The translations under genes and the position numbers were made by a program. A model generated the notes under the pieces. That model saw only the letters and a list, made by a program, of their open reading frames with translations, ran no database searches and was not told where the DNA came from. From Actinomycetes bacterium (GTDB taxonomy: Bacteria > Actinomycetota > Actinomycetes > Propionibacteriales > Propionibacteriaceae), in assembly GCA_023460935.1 (NCBI GenBank), contig JAEWOI010000021.1, positions 19,393 through 83,392 on the forward strand: a stretch of 64,000 bases of DNA, read 5' to 3'. The first letter of the stretch is position 1. Each line of letters opens with the position of its first letter. Below are positions 43,217 through 51,419 of this stretch, in pieces.

Positions 43217-45274
43217 ATGCCACTGGATCCAGCCAACCCGCTCGCGCAGGCATCGAAGCTGCCCTACGAGCTGCCCGACTACGACGCCGTCCGGGACGAG
43301 CACTACCAGCCGGCCGTGGAGGCCGGCATGGCCGCCCAGCTGGCCGAGCTGGCGGCCATCGCTGCGAACCCAGAGCCGGCCACGGTCGCCAACGTGATCG
43401 AGGCCTGGGAGGCCTCCGGCGAGCTGTTCACCCGTGCGGTCAACGCCTTCTACACCAAGCAGCCGGCCGACACCAACGACGTCCTGGACGCTGCCGATGC
43501 AGCGCTGGCGCCGCAGCTGGCTGCCCACGCCGACGCCATCTTCCTCGACGGCGCGCTGTACGAGCGGGTGGCGGCGCTGGACGCGCGGGTGCGCGCCGGC
43601 GAGGTGGAGCTCGACCCGCAGTCCGCGTACTGGCTGGAGCGCCGCCTGCTCGACTTCGTCCGGGCCGGGGTGAACCTGCCCGAGGCCGACCAGGAGCGGC
43701 TCCGCGCGCTGAACCACCGGATCGCGGAACTGCAGTCGGCCTTCGGTCGCGAGGCGCTGGCGGGGATGAACGCCGCAGCTGTGCTGGTGACCGACCCCGC
43801 CGAGCTGGACGGGCTCAGCGAGGCCGAGATCGAGGGGGCGGCCGAACGGGCGGCGGCGACCGGGCGCGAGGGCTGGCTGGTCGAGCTGGACAACACCTCC
43901 GGCCAGCGTCCCCTGGACGTGCTGCGCCACCGCGGCCTTCGGGAGCGGCTGCACCGGGCGTCGGTGGGACGGGGGCTCGGGGGTGCGCACGACACCCGTC
44001 CGATCATCGTGGAGGTGGCCCGGCTGCGCGCCGAGCGCGCGACGCTGCTCGGCTTTGAGACCCACGCGGCCTACGTGGCGGCCGACGGCTGCGCCCGCAC
44101 GGGGGAGGCGGTCTGGCAGCTGCTCACCCGGCTGGCGCCGGCAGCGGTGGCGAACGCCCGCGCCGAGGCCGCCGAGATGGCCGAGCTGTGGGAGCGGCTG
44201 GAGCCGGGCGCCGGCCTCCAGCCCTGGGACTGGCAGTACGTGGCGGAGCAGCTGCGCACCGAGCGGTACGCGCTGGACGCCTCGCTGCTGCGGCCCTACC
44301 TCGAGCTGGAGCGGGTGCTGCACGACGGCGTGTTCGCAGCGGCGAACGGGCTGTTCGGCATCACGTTCACCGAGCGGACCGACCTGCGTGGCTACAACCC
44401 GGAGGTGCGGCTGTTCGACGTCGCCGAGGCCGACGGCACGCCGATCGGGCTGTTCGTCGCCGACTTCCACACTCGGCCGGGCAAGCAGGGCGGGGCCTGG
44501 ATGAACAACCTCGTCGACCAGAACCACTTGCTGGGCCAACTGCCGGTGGTGTGCAACAACTCCAACCTGGTGAAGCCGCCGGCCGGGCAGCCGACCCTGA
44601 TGACCTGGGACGACGTGATCACGCTGTTCCACGAGTTCGGCCACGCCCTGCACGGGCTGCTGTCCGACACCAGGTACCGCTCGCAGTCGGGCACCGAGAC
44701 GCCCCGGGACTTCGTCGAGTACCCGTCGCAGGTGAACGAGATGTGGGCCGTCGACCCGCAGTTGCTGCGCCGTTACGCCGTCCACCACGCCACGGGCGAG
44801 CCGATGCCGGCCGAGTGGGTGGAGACGCTACGGGGTTCGACGCTGTTCCAGCAGGGGTTCAAGACCACCGAGTACCTCGGGGCGGCCCTGCTCGACCAGG
44901 TCTGGCACTCCACCCCGCTGGCCGAACTGCCGACCGAGCCCGAGCAGGTTGAGGAGTTCGAGCGGGCCGCGCTGGCCTCGGTGGGGCTGGACTTCGAACT
45001 GGTGCCGCCGCGCTACCGGTCGGGCTACTTCCGGCACATCTTCGAAGGCGGCTACGACGCCGCCTACTACGCCTACCTGTGGTCGGAGGTGCTGGACGCC
45101 GACACCGCTGCGTTCATCACCGCCAGTGGCGGCCTCACCCGCGACAACGGTGAGCGCTACCGCCGGCGCCTGCTCGCCCGGGGTGGCTCCATCGACCCCA
45201 TGGAGTCCTTCCGCGACTACCGCGGCCAGGACCCCGACCTCACCCACCTGCTCACCCGCCGCGGCCTGGGTTAG
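43217..45274 (+). CDS. M3-family metallopeptidase (peptidyl-dipeptidase Dcp/oligopeptidase A type)
   Basis: A 685-residue zinc oligopeptidase with the HEFGH motif at about 472-476 (LFHEFGHALHGLLSD) and the third zinc ligand region FVEYPSQVNEMW downstream. It has the full M3 length and is probably cytosolic, degrading short peptides. ATG 43217 has GGAAGG at 9 nt; the ATG at 43208 lies directly on that site and is less likely, though it would only add three residues. Confidence 0.92.
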   Translation: MPLDPANPLAQASKLPYELPDYDAVRDEHYQPAVEAGMAAQLAELAAIAANPEPATVANVIEAWEASGELFTRAVNAFYTKQPADTNDVLDAADAALAPQLAAHADAIFLDGALYERVAALDARVRAGEVELDPQSAYWLERRLLDFVRAGVNLPEADQERLRALNHRIAELQSAFGREALAGMNAAAVLVTDPAELDGLSEAEIEGAAERAAATGREGWLVELDNTSGQRPLDVLRHRGLRERLHRASVGRGLGGAHDTRPIIVEVARLRAERATLLGFETHAAYVAADGCARTGEAVWQLLTRLAPAAVANARAEAAEMAELWERLEPGAGLQPWDWQYVAEQLRTERYALDASLLRPYLELERVLHDGVFAAANGLFGITFTERTDLRGYNPEVRLFDVAEADGTPIGLFVADFHTRPGKQGGAWMNNLVDQNHLLGQLPVVCNNSNLVKPPAGQPTLMTWDDVITLFHEFGHALHGLLSDTRYRSQSGTETPRDFVEYPSQVNEMWAVDPQLLRRYAVHHATGEPMPAEWVETLRGSTLFQQGFKTTEYLGAALLDQVWHSTPLAELPTEPEQVEEFERAALASVGLDFELVPPRYRSGYFRHIFEGGYDAAYYAYLWSEVLDADTAAFITASGGLTRDNGERYRRRLLARGGSIDPMESFRDYRGQDPDLTHLLTRRGLG

Positions 45275-45275
45275 C

Positions 45276-45341
45276 GGGGACGGTTAGCGGGGACGGTTCC
45301 TTTCGCGCCATTGGCGCTTCGGGGACGGTTCCTTTCGCGCC
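45276..45341. repeat. REP sequences, left flank of the RAYT transposase
   Basis: GGGGACGGTT occurs at 45276-45285 and GGGGACGGTTCC with the extension TTTCGCGCC at 45289-45309 and again at 45321-45341. Between the last two lies GCGCCATTGGCGC, able to form a hairpin. The orientation is the inverse of the copies to the right of the transposase. Confidence 0.85.
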
Positions 45342-45449
45342 AGTTCGTCGGAACTGACCGAGTTATCCACAGATCCGTCTTCGCGCCTACCGAGGGGGAC
45401 GGCCCGCGCCTACGCTCGGCCGGATCACCGCCGACTGCAGGGAGGCGCC

Positions 45450-46223
45450 GTGCCACGTCGCGCCAGGCAACTTGCCGAATCGGAGATCTACCACGTCATG
45501 CTGCGAGGGCTGAACCGGGACGCGATCTTCCTCGAGCAGGAGGACTGCGAGCGCTTCCTCGATGCGCTTCGTGCCGCCAAGGAACTCTCCGGCTGTCTTG
45601 TCTTCGCCTATTGCCTGATGCCCAACCACGTCCACCTCGTCCTGCGGGCAGGACGGGAGCCGATCGGATCCGTCGTCAAGCGGCTGGGCGTGCGCTACGC
45701 AGCATGGTTCAACCGGAAGTACGGGCGTGTCGGTCACCTCTTCCAGGACCGCTTCAGGAGCATCCCCGTGGAGGATGACGCATACCTGGTGACCCTCCTG
45801 CGCTACGTGTGGAGCAATCCCGTGAAGGCCGGTCTCACCGAGTGCGCCGAGGACTACCGCTGGAGCAGTCGGCAACTGCTTGGTCGCGGTTCGCTTCTGG
45901 TGGACGAGGGGCCGCTGCGGAAGCTCCTGGGTGACCAGGGCCTCGTTGACGCGGCCAGCAGCGCGGCCGTGGCGGACGAGTGGCTGCCCTCCCCCGACCC
46001 AGCCGATCGGCCCTCGGACCGTGAAGTGGCGGAATTGCTCCGGCGCGCCTGTGGAGCGGACGGGCCCACGGCGTTCAGAACGCTGCCGCCAGCCCTGCGT
46101 CAGCGAGCCATCCGGGAGTTGCGGACGAGGTCCGTCAGCTACTCCCAGATCGCCAGGGTCACGGGAATGAGCAGTACCAGCGTCCGTCGGGCACAGCTCA
46201 TGGCCGTTGCCGAGCAGGGTTGA
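45450..46223 (+). CDS. REP-associated tyrosine transposase (RAYT, Y1/HUH type)
   Basis: A 257-residue single-strand HUH transposase. The metal-binding HVH is at 60-62 (MPNHVHLVL), and the likely nucleophile is Y119 in LRYVWSNPVKAGL, the position of the YIxxNP tyrosine in RAYTs. A C-terminal helix-turn-helix (about 225-250, SYSQIARVTGMSSTSVRRA) probably recognises REP DNA. It starts at GTG 45450 after GGGAGG. Copies of GGGGACGGTTCC in opposite orientations flank it, as expected for a RAYT and its REPs. All key residues are present, so it may be active. Confidence 0.92.
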   Translation: MPRRARQLAESEIYHVMLRGLNRDAIFLEQEDCERFLDALRAAKELSGCLVFAYCLMPNHVHLVLRAGREPIGSVVKRLGVRYAAWFNRKYGRVGHLFQDRFRSIPVEDDAYLVTLLRYVWSNPVKAGLTECAEDYRWSSRQLLGRGSLLVDEGPLRKLLGDQGLVDAASSAAVADEWLPSPDPADRPSDREVAELLRRACGADGPTAFRTLPPALRQRAIRELRTRSVSYSQIARVTGMSSTSVRRAQLMAVAEQG

Positions 46224-46245
46224 CGCCCTGTTGGGTGGCGCAAGA

Positions 46246-46325
46246 GGAACCGTCCCCGGCGCGCCACCCCGCGGTGAGTGGCGCAAGAGGAACCGTCCCC
46301 GGCGTGCCAGGAACCGTCCGTCCCC
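46246..46325. repeat. REP sequences, right flank of the RAYT transposase
   Basis: GGAACCGTCCCC occurs at 46246-46257 and 46289-46300, both preceded by GGCGCAAGA, with a degenerate third copy at 46310-46325. They are the reverse complement of the left-flank repeats and extend to the end of thrC (stop at 46328). Confidence 0.85.
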
Positions 46326-46327
46326 GG

Positions 46328-47755
46328 TCAGCCGGCGACGCGGGCGATCAGGGCCTTGAGGGCTTCGGGGTCGTTGGGGAGGTCGACCACGTGGCGGGGG
46401 AGGCCCTCGATGCCGGCGAATTGGGGCGGGCGCTCCGGAGCCCGGCCGATGGCCTCGACGATCGTGTCGGCGAACTTCACCGGCAGGGCGGTCTCGGTCA
46501 CGATCATCGGGGTGCCGGACTCGACGAACTCCCTCGCGACCAGCACGGCGTCGGCAGTGTGCGGGTCGATCAGCACCCCGTCCTGCGCGAGCACCGAGGC
46601 GATGGTGGCCAGCCGGTCGGCGTGGGTGGAGGAGCCGGCCACGAAACCGAACCGTTGCCGCAGCTGCTCGAACTCCGGCGTGGCCGACAGGTCGAAGTAG
46701 CCGTCGGCGGCCAGCCGCTCGCCGAACAGCTCCCGCACCCGGACGGCGTCGCGGCCCAGCAGGTCGAACACGAACCGCTCGAAGTTGGAGGCCTTCGAGA
46801 TGTCCATCGATGGAGAGGACGTCTCGTAGGCCTGGGGCCGCACCCGGTAGACGCCGGTGGCGAAGAACTCGGCCAGCACGTTGTTCTCGTTCGTGGCCAG
46901 CACCAGGGTCTCGATCGGCAGCCCCATCATCCGGGCGACGTGCCCGGCGCAGATGTTGCCGAAGTTGCCGGTGGGCACGCAGAACGACACCCGCTGGTCG
47001 TCGGCGGTGGTCACCCGCAGCCAGGCGGCGACGTAGTAGACGACCTGCGCGACCAGCCGCGCCCAGTTGATCGAATTCACCGCACCAAGGGAGTACCGCT
47101 GCTTGAAGGCCAGGTCGGACGCCAGCGCCTTCACCAGGTCCTGGCAGTCGTCGAACCCGCCCGCAACGGCGATGTTCACGATGGACGGGTCGTCGATGCT
47201 GAACATCTGGGCCTGCTGGAACGGGCTCATCCGGCCGCCAGGCGTGAGCATGAACACCCGCACCCCGGCCCGGCCGCGCATCGCGTACTCCGCGGCCGAA
47301 CCGGTGTCCCCGCTGGTCGCGCCCAGGATGTTCAGCTCGGCGCCCCGCCGCGCCAACTCGTACTCGAACAGCTGGCCGAGCAGTTGCATCGCCAGGTCCT
47401 TGAACGCAGCCGTCGGCCCGCCGGAGAGGTGCGCCAGCCACAGCCCCCCGGACAGCTCGGTGACCGGCACGATCTCCGGGCTGGTGAACACCTGGTCGTT
47501 GTAGGCCCGCTCGCAGATCCCGCGCAGGTCCGCGTCCGGGATGTCGTCGAGGTAGAGGCTCAGCACGGCATGGGCGAGCGCGGCGTAGCCCTCCTCGGCC
47601 AGCAGCACCCGCCACCGGGTGAGCACGGCGGCGTCCACCTGCGGGTAGAACTCGGGCAGGTACAGCCCGCCGTCGGGCGCGAGCCCCTCGAGCAGGATGT
47701 CGCAGAACCGGGCCTCGGGTGCCCCGGGCAGGCCGCGGGTGGACAGGTAGCGCAC
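46328..47755 (-). CDS. thrC: Threonine synthase
   Basis: A 475-residue PLP enzyme converting O-phosphohomoserine to threonine. It belongs to the long (E. coli/yeast-like) class: the N-terminal MRYLSTRGLPG, PLP-lysine K119 in SGGPTAAFKDLAMQ, and GATSGDTGSAAEYA are typical. GTG 47755 is 6 nt downstream of TAAGGT (47762-47767), so a leaderless mRNA is likely. hom and thrB are not adjacent. The RAYT/REP element has inserted right at its 3' end. Confidence 0.95.
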   Translation of the reverse strand: MRYLSTRGLPGAPEARFCDILLEGLAPDGGLYLPEFYPQVDAAVLTRWRVLLAEEGYAALAHAVLSLYLDDIPDADLRGICERAYNDQVFTSPEIVPVTELSGGLWLAHLSGGPTAAFKDLAMQLLGQLFEYELARRGAELNILGATSGDTGSAAEYAMRGRAGVRVFMLTPGGRMSPFQQAQMFSIDDPSIVNIAVAGGFDDCQDLVKALASDLAFKQRYSLGAVNSINWARLVAQVVYYVAAWLRVTTADDQRVSFCVPTGNFGNICAGHVARMMGLPIETLVLATNENNVLAEFFATGVYRVRPQAYETSSPSMDISKASNFERFVFDLLGRDAVRVRELFGERLAADGYFDLSATPEFEQLRQRFGFVAGSSTHADRLATIASVLAQDGVLIDPHTADAVLVAREFVESGTPMIVTETALPVKFADTIVEAIGRAPERPPQFAGIEGLPRHVVDLPNDPEALKALIARVAG

Positions 47756-47761
47756 GCCAGC

Positions 47762-47767
47762 ACCTTA
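47762..47767 (-). promoter_or_regulatory. -10 box of a leaderless transcript (thrC)
   Basis: TAAGGT on the minus strand, 6 nt before GTG 47755. Confidence 0.45.
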
Positions 47768-47821
47768 CCGACCCGCGGCGGACGGGCCTGAGCGCGGCGC
47801 AATGCTAGACCCGGACGTAAG

Positions 47822-47849
47822 ACCCGGGCGGCGACACTCCGGACCGGGT
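47822..47849. promoter_or_regulatory. Inverted repeat between thrC and the coiled-coil operon
   Basis: ACCCGG (47822-47827) and CCGGGT (47844-47849), with GTAAG and CTTAC further out, make an interrupted palindrome between two divergent leaderless promoters. It may be an operator; no regulator can be named. Confidence 0.35.
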
Positions 47850-47872
47850 TGCCTTACGCCTTGTCGGCCTTG

Positions 47873-47878
47873 GATCAT
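47873..47878 (+). promoter_or_regulatory. -10-like box before the coiled-coil operon
   Basis: GATCAT ends 6 nt before GTG 47885. The match is weak, but the spacing agrees with the other leaderless genes. Confidence 0.35.
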
Positions 47879-47884
47879 GGCAGG

Positions 47885-49318
47885 GTGCTCGATCCTGCCG
47901 TGCGTCCCCCAGCTCAGCCGGCCCGGAGCGAGCTGACCAGGCAGGCAACCGAGATCCTGACCCAGGCGCAGAACCTGGCTGATCAGCTACGCACCGAGGC
48001 CCAGGCCGAGGCGGACGCCGTGCGCGCCGACACGGCTCGGAACCGCGAACTGAACGACCAGCTGGCCCGTGAGGTAGCCGAGCTCCGCGCCGCAGCCGAG
48101 GAGGCCGCACAGACCGCGACGACCCGGCTCGAAGAGGCCCGGCAGGACGCGATCACGCTGCTGCAGGACGCCACCGAGCAGGCGGCGCTGATCACCGAGA
48201 CCGCCGAGCGGACGGCTGCCGAGGTGCTGGCGGGCGCGAGGGCCGAGGCTGAGCAGTTGGTGCACCAGGGCCGGGTCGAGGCAGCCACGATGACGAACAC
48301 GGCCAGGCGCACCGAGGATGAGGTGCGCCGGCGCCTGGACGCACGCGTGACCGCCGTGGACGAGGAACTGGCCGACCGCAGGCGCGCGCTGGAGTCGGAA
48401 GAGGCGCAACGCCGTGAGCTGCTGCAGGCCGAACTCTCGGCGCTGCGCGCGCACACCACCGAGGAGTTGGAGCGGCAGCGCGCGGAGCTGGCAGCAGAGT
48501 CCGAGCGGCTCCGGGCGGAGCTGGCCGCCGACCGGGAGCGGTTCGAGGCGGAGGCGGCGGCAGCCAGGGCGGACGCGCAGGCCGAGCGCGAGGGGCTGGC
48601 CGCTGAAGCCCAGGCCAAGGCCGAGGAGCAACTCGCCGCGGCGGCGGCCCATGTCGCCTGGACCGAGGAGGCCATGGCCGAGCTGCGGGCCAGCGTCGCC
48701 GCAGAGGCCGACGCCCACCGGCGCCAGCAGCACACGGCGCTGGCCGAGCACGTGCGCGCGGTGCGCGAGCAGGTGGAGCTGGCCGCAACCAGCGCCGCCC
48801 ACCGCCAGCAGGCGCTGGTGGCCGAGGCCGCTGCCGTCGCTGAGGACCTGCAGGCCCGGGCCAGGGCGGTGCTGGAGGCCGCGGAGCGCGACGCTGCCAA
48901 CACCCGCCAGCAGGCCGAGGAGGAGGCCCAGCGCCTGCTGAACCGGGCGGACGGGGAGGCTCGCGCCCAGACCGAACGGGCCGAACGCCGCCTCGCCGAG
49001 GCAGAGGCCGGAGCCAGGCTGGTGCGCGAACGCACCGCTGCCGACCTGGAGAAGCTGCAGCGCGAAACCTACGAGAAGGCTCGCGCCTCTCGCGACGAGG
49101 CCGTCGCCCTGCTCAACCAGGCCAGGACGGACGCCGACGCCGTGCGGGCGGATGCCCGGGCGCTGATGGAGCGGGCGCGGAGCGAAGTCGCAGTGCTGGC
49201 CCGGCGCCGCGACGACATCAACGCCCAGCTCGGGCACCTGTCCGGGGTGATCGAGGCGCTCGCCGTCTCCGAACGCCCGGCCCCCAATCCCCAGCAAGGA
49301 ACGGAAGAAGGATCATGA
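47885..49318 (+). CDS. Long coiled-coil protein (FilP/Scy-like)
   Basis: A 477-residue protein that is almost entirely one alpha-helical coiled coil, rich in Ala, Glu, Arg and Gln (for example QAEADAVRADTARNRELNDQ and ELERQRAELAAESERLRAEL), with a short disordered end. It resembles Streptomyces filament-forming proteins FilP/Scy, which scaffold polarised growth with DivIVA. The homology may be mostly compositional. GTG 47885 is chosen for its -10 spacing; TTG 47849 would add 12 residues. It overlaps the next coiled-coil gene by ATGA. Confidence 0.8.
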   Translation: MLDPAVRPPAQPARSELTRQATEILTQAQNLADQLRTEAQAEADAVRADTARNRELNDQLAREVAELRAAAEEAAQTATTRLEEARQDAITLLQDATEQAALITETAERTAAEVLAGARAEAEQLVHQGRVEAATMTNTARRTEDEVRRRLDARVTAVDEELADRRRALESEEAQRRELLQAELSALRAHTTEELERQRAELAAESERLRAELAADRERFEAEAAAARADAQAEREGLAAEAQAKAEEQLAAAAAHVAWTEEAMAELRASVAAEADAHRRQQHTALAEHVRAVREQVELAATSAAHRQQALVAEAAAVAEDLQARARAVLEAAERDAANTRQQAEEEAQRLLNRADGEARAQTERAERRLAEAEAGARLVRERTAADLEKLQRETYEKARASRDEAVALLNQARTDADAVRADARALMERARSEVAVLARRRDDINAQLGHLSGVIEALAVSERPAPNPQQGTEEGS

Positions 49319-50412
49319 CCCAGCAGAACCCAGCTTTCCGGACGGTCATGCGCGGCTACGAGCCGGGCGAGGTCGACCGCGCGATCGCCGAGCTGCGCCG
49401 GGCGCTCGACCAGGCCAGGTCCGAGGCCGGTGACAGTTCGGTGGCGGTGACCAAGCTGCACTCGCAGGTAGCTCAGCTGGAGGAGCAGCTGAGTGGTTAC
49501 CGGGCCCGGATCGCAGCGCTCGAGCAGGAGCAGGCCGAGGCGACCCCGCCGTCCTTCACCGACCTGGGCGCCCGGATCGGCAAGATGCTGAAGCTCGCGG
49601 AGGACGAGGCCGCCGACATGCGGAGCAAGGCGCGCGCGGAGGCGGACAAGCTGGTCGGCGACGCCGAGGCCGCGGCCGAGCAGACCCGCGCCGCAGCCGA
49701 CCGGTACGCGGCGGACGTGACCAGCAAGACCGACGCCGAGTCGACGCACGCGCTGGAGGCGGCCAAGCGCCAGTCCGACGAGATCCTCGACTACGCCGAC
49801 CGGGAGGCCACCGCCCGCCGCGAGGAGGCCGAAGCCGTCTACGAGCACCAGCGCGCCCGCGCGGCAGCCGCTGCGGCCGACTTCGAGAAGACCCTCGCCG
49901 AGCGCAGGGAGCGCGCGGCTGAGGAGTTCGCAGCCCAGATGCAGTCCAACGAGCAGGCCATCGCCATGGCTCAGGAGCGCCAGGCCTCGATCGAGGCCGA
50001 AGCCGACCGGACCCTCGCCGAGGCCAGGGCCCAGGCAGAGGCCAGCCTCAAGGCCGCCCGCGAGGAGGCCGGCCAGCTGGTCGACTCGGCCCGCCTGGCC
50101 GCGGAGAAGATCCGCCGCGAGTCCGAGCGCGAGCTGCAGGCCGCCACGTCCCGCAGGGACGCCATCACCGCACAGCTCACGAACGTCCGCCAGATGCTGG
50201 CCACGCTCGGCGGGGCCGCCATCGTCAATCCGCTGGCCGACCCGGAGGAGGTGCAGCCGGACGTGGCCGCCGGGGAGGACGCCGAAGTCGGGGACGACGC
50301 CGAGATCGAGGGCGACACCGAGTCCTCCGACTTCGACGCCGAAGCCGGCGCCGAGCCCGATGCCGAAGCAGACCCGTCCGCTGAGAAGGTCGAGGAGGGG
50401 AGCCGCGCGTGA
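49315..50412 (+). CDS. DivIVA-like coiled-coil protein
   Basis: A 365-residue protein with an N-terminal FRTVMRGYEPGEVDRAIAEL (about 8-27), similar to the membrane-curvature-binding head of DivIVA/Scy-type proteins. A coiled coil of about 260 residues and a highly acidic disordered tail (about 310-365, many Asp/Glu) follow. It overlaps both neighbours by 4 bp (ATGA before, GTGA after). It probably pairs with the preceding coiled-coil protein at the cell pole or membrane. Confidence 0.8.
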   Translation: MTQQNPAFRTVMRGYEPGEVDRAIAELRRALDQARSEAGDSSVAVTKLHSQVAQLEEQLSGYRARIAALEQEQAEATPPSFTDLGARIGKMLKLAEDEAADMRSKARAEADKLVGDAEAAAEQTRAAADRYAADVTSKTDAESTHALEAAKRQSDEILDYADREATARREEAEAVYEHQRARAAAAAADFEKTLAERRERAAEEFAAQMQSNEQAIAMAQERQASIEAEADRTLAEARAQAEASLKAAREEAGQLVDSARLAAEKIRRESERELQAATSRRDAITAQLTNVRQMLATLGGAAIVNPLADPEEVQPDVAAGEDAEVGDDAEIEGDTESSDFDAEAGAEPDAEADPSAEKVEEGSRA

Positions 50413-51419
50413 AGTTCCGTTACCTGGGCAACTCCGGCCTGAAGGTCTCCGAGATCTGCTACGGCAACTGGCTGACCCACGGCTCGCAGGTGGAGAACGA
50501 GACCGCCACCCGTTGCGTCCACGCGGCCCTCGATGCCGGCATCACCAGTTTCGACACCGCCGACGTCTACGCGAACACCGTGGCCGAGCAGGTGCTGGGG
50601 GACGCGCTGAAGGGCCAGCGGCGGGAGTCGCTGGAGATCTTCACCAAGGTCTACTGGCCCACCGGGCCGAAGGGGCACAACGACAGCGGCCTGTCCCGCA
50701 AGCACATCCTGGAGTCGATCAACGGCTCGCTGCGCCGCCTGGGCACCGACTACGTCGACCTCTACCAGGCGCACCGCTACGACACCGAGACCCCGCTCGA
50801 GGAGACCATGCAGGCCTTCGCCGACGTGGTGCGCTCGGGCAAGGCGCTCTACATCGGCGTCAGCGAGTGGACCGCGGACCAGATCCGGGCCGGCCACGCG
50901 CTGGCCGCTGACCTGGGCGTCCAGCTGGTGTCCAGCCAGCCGCAGTACTCGATGCTGTGGCGGGTGATCGAGGCTGAGGTGGTACCCGCCTGTCGCGAGC
51001 TGGGCGTGTCCCAGATCGTGTGGTCACCGGTGGCCCAGGGCGTCCTCACCGGCAAGTACCTGCCGGGCCAGCCGTTGCCGGAGGGCTCCCGGGCCACCGA
51101 CGACAAGGGCGGGGCGCAGATGATCCAGCGCTTCCTCAACGACACGGTGATCGAGAGGGTGCAGGGCCTGCGCCCGGTCGCGGACGAACTCGGCCTGTCG
51201 ATGGCCCAGCTCGCGGTCGCGTGGGTGCTGCAGAACGACAACCTGGCGTGCGCGATCATCGGCGCCTCGCGGCCCGAGCAGATCGCGGAGAACGTTGCGG
51301 CCTCCGGGGTGGAGATCCCGGCAGAACTGATGGCCCGCATCGACGAGGTCCTCGGCGACTCCGTCGAGCGCGACCCGGCGATGACCACCCGCAACTCCCC
51401 GAAGGGGCGCCCCAGCTGA
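50409..51419 (+). CDS. Aldo/keto reductase (Kv-beta-like group)
   Basis: A 336-residue NADPH oxidoreductase with AKR residues D49, Y54, K80 and H122 (SFDTADVYANT, IFTKVYW, YQAHRYD). NPLPEGSR-type and AIIGASRPEQIAENV segments bind the NADP phosphate. It is closer to the potassium-channel-beta/YghZ group than the AKR at 15 kb. It overlaps the DivIVA-like gene (GTGA) and the hydrolase gene (CTGA), so it is translated as part of that operon. Confidence 0.92.
   Translation: MKFRYLGNSGLKVSEICYGNWLTHGSQVENETATRCVHAALDAGITSFDTADVYANTVAEQVLGDALKGQRRESLEIFTKVYWPTGPKGHNDSGLSRKHILESINGSLRRLGTDYVDLYQAHRYDTETPLEETMQAFADVVRSGKALYIGVSEWTADQIRAGHALAADLGVQLVSSQPQYSMLWRVIEAEVVPACRELGVSQIVWSPVAQGVLTGKYLPGQPLPEGSRATDDKGGAQMIQRFLNDTVIERVQGLRPVADELGLSMAQLAVAWVLQNDNLACAIIGASRPEQIAENVAASGVEIPAELMARIDEVLGDSVERDPAMTTRNSPKGRPS

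Noticed and set aside
51020..51419. Frameshift joining the aldo/keto reductase to the serine hydrolase
   Set aside because: The reductase is complete with a normal C-terminus, and the hydrolase domain begins right after the stop, so an overlap with unusual start fits better.
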